Part shown: positions 5,373-5,663 of the stretch, in pieces
Position numbering within the stretch: position 1 is the first letter of the stretch
How the letters are laid out: the number at the start of each line of letters is the position of its first letter
Assembly (NCBI GenBank): GCA_003240795.1
Contig: QFNK01000135.1
Span: 1 to 5,663, forward strand
Length of the DNA: 5,663 nt
DNA from: Micavibrio aeruginosavorus
GTDB taxonomy: Bacteria; Pseudomonadota; Alphaproteobacteria; Micavibrionales; Micavibrionaceae
Direction of reading: 5' to 3'
Made by a program: the position numbers and the translations under genes
Notes under the pieces: generated by a model
Told to the model about the DNA's origin: nothing
Databases searched by the model: none
What the model saw: only the letters and a program-made list of their open reading frames with translations

Positions 5373-5531
5373 TTATATCCGTCCCAGAAGGACGAGGATC
5401 AGAAGGATTACCAGCACGAGGCCGATACCGCCCGATGGATAGTAACCCCAGTTACGGCTGTGCGGCCATGTCGGCAAGGCCCCGACCAGGATCAAAATCA
5501 AAACGATTAAAAGAATGGTGCTTAACGTCAT
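5373..5531 (-). CDS. DUF3309-family small membrane protein, 52 aa
   Basis: This is a very small two-helix membrane protein: MTLSTILLIVLILILVGALP, then TWPHSRNWGYYPSGG, then IGLVLVILLILVLLGRI. Hydrophobic segments at about 4-19 and 36-50 flank a short aromatic loop with the P-T-W-P-H-S-R-x-W-G-Y-x-P-S-G-G pattern that I recognise as DUF3309, a family common in proteobacteria and without an assigned function. Its length is typical of the family. The start is firm: AAGGAG lies 8 bases upstream (5545-5540). A perfect 8-bp inverted repeat covers that ribosome site. The gene is convergent with the patatin gene and shares its terminator. It is probably an inner-membrane protein; any role in envelope stress would be a guess. 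Confidence 0.9.
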   Translation of the reverse strand: MTLSTILLIVLILILVGALPTWPHSRNWGYYPSGGIGLVLVILLILVLLGRI

Positions 5532-5540
5532 CTCTCAAAC

Positions 5541-5564
5541 TCCTTTTATTGTTTATTAAAAGGA
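5541..5564 (-). promoter_or_regulatory. Inverted repeat over the DUF3309 ribosome site
   Basis: TCCTTTTA (5541-5548) and TAAAAGGA (5557-5564) are perfect 8-bp inverted repeats with an 8-base spacer. In the leftward mRNA the arm nearer the gene contains most of the AAGGAG Shine-Dalgarno sequence, so pairing could hide it. Only two of the pairs are G-C, so the hairpin would be weak and temperature-sensitive at best. A DNA operator is the alternative. Confidence 0.4.
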
Positions 5565-5583
5565 AAACGGGAGAACCGTGCCG

Positions 5584-5663
5584 TTAATTCCCTTCCGGCA
5601 ACGAAAGCCCCAGCCCTTCCGTATAAACGCGTTTGACGATATCGAGGCCGTCCCCCGCCTTCT
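5584..5663 (-). CDS. C-terminal end of an unidentified protein (partial)
   Basis: An open frame enters from the right edge on the minus strand and ends with TAA at 5586-5584. The visible C-terminus reads KAGDGLDIVKRVYTEGLGL and then SLPEGN. Its regular amphipathic pattern and GC-rich third positions look like true coding sequence, but 26 residues are too few to name a family. The start and most of the gene lie outside the window. The gap to the DUF3309-like gene is about 50 bp in the same direction, so the two may share a transcript. Confidence 0.6.
   Translation of the reverse strand, partial: KAGDGLDIVKRVYTEGLGLSLPEGN

Noticed and set aside
1..5663. Mobile element, CRISPR array, tRNA or rRNA
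   Set aside because: I found no transposase or integrase motifs, regularly spaced direct repeats or tRNA-like folds on reading both strands.

Overview
The window looks like ordinary chromosome from a moderately GC-rich Gram-negative bacterium, most likely an alphaproteobacterium. That placement is an inference. It rests on a D-3-hydroxybutyrate dehydrogenase matching the classical proteobacterial enzyme residue for residue, a patatin-like hydrolase directly behind it, a DUF3309-type mini-membrane protein, and GC-rich third codon positions in most genes. No rRNA, tRNA, CRISPR array, insertion sequence or prophage hallmark is visible.

Left part (1-1986): two convergent genes point to surface-polysaccharide sugar chemistry. 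A formyltransferase-fold protein reads rightward and a GDP-L-fucose synthase (fcl) reads leftward; their 3' ends overlap by 24 bp. The formyltransferase gene is visibly more AT-rich than the rest (25 G/C in its first 60 bases, against 42 in positions 4381-4440), as is common for mobile O-antigen or capsule genes. Just upstream of fcl a strong imperfect palindrome overlaps a candidate promoter.

Middle (2052-3398): two small leftward genes of unknown function (96 and 69 aa) are coupled by an ATGA overlap. A 301-bp divergent intergenic region follows, with candidate promoters in both directions and a cluster of alternating GGAC/GTCC motifs. Then comes a rightward 182-aa protein of unknown function with three imperfect repeats of about 27 residues.

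Right part (3448-5340): bdhA and a patatin-like hydrolase are separated by 3 bp in the same reading frame and almost certainly form an operon. BdhA oxidises D-3-hydroxybutyrate to acetoacetate; the patatin could supply a substrate from lipid or polyhydroxybutyrate, but that link is inferred. A dyad-symmetric element that includes the bdhA Shine-Dalgarno sequence sits just upstream.

Right edge (5341-5663): a bidirectional terminator-like hairpin separates the operon from a convergent 52-aa DUF3309-like membrane protein. After that lies the C-terminal end of an unidentified leftward gene that runs off the window.

I see no clearly new multi-gene system. The most interesting leads are the bdhA-patatin pair with its altered nucleophile motif, the palindromes over start signals, and the unknown genes of the middle region.
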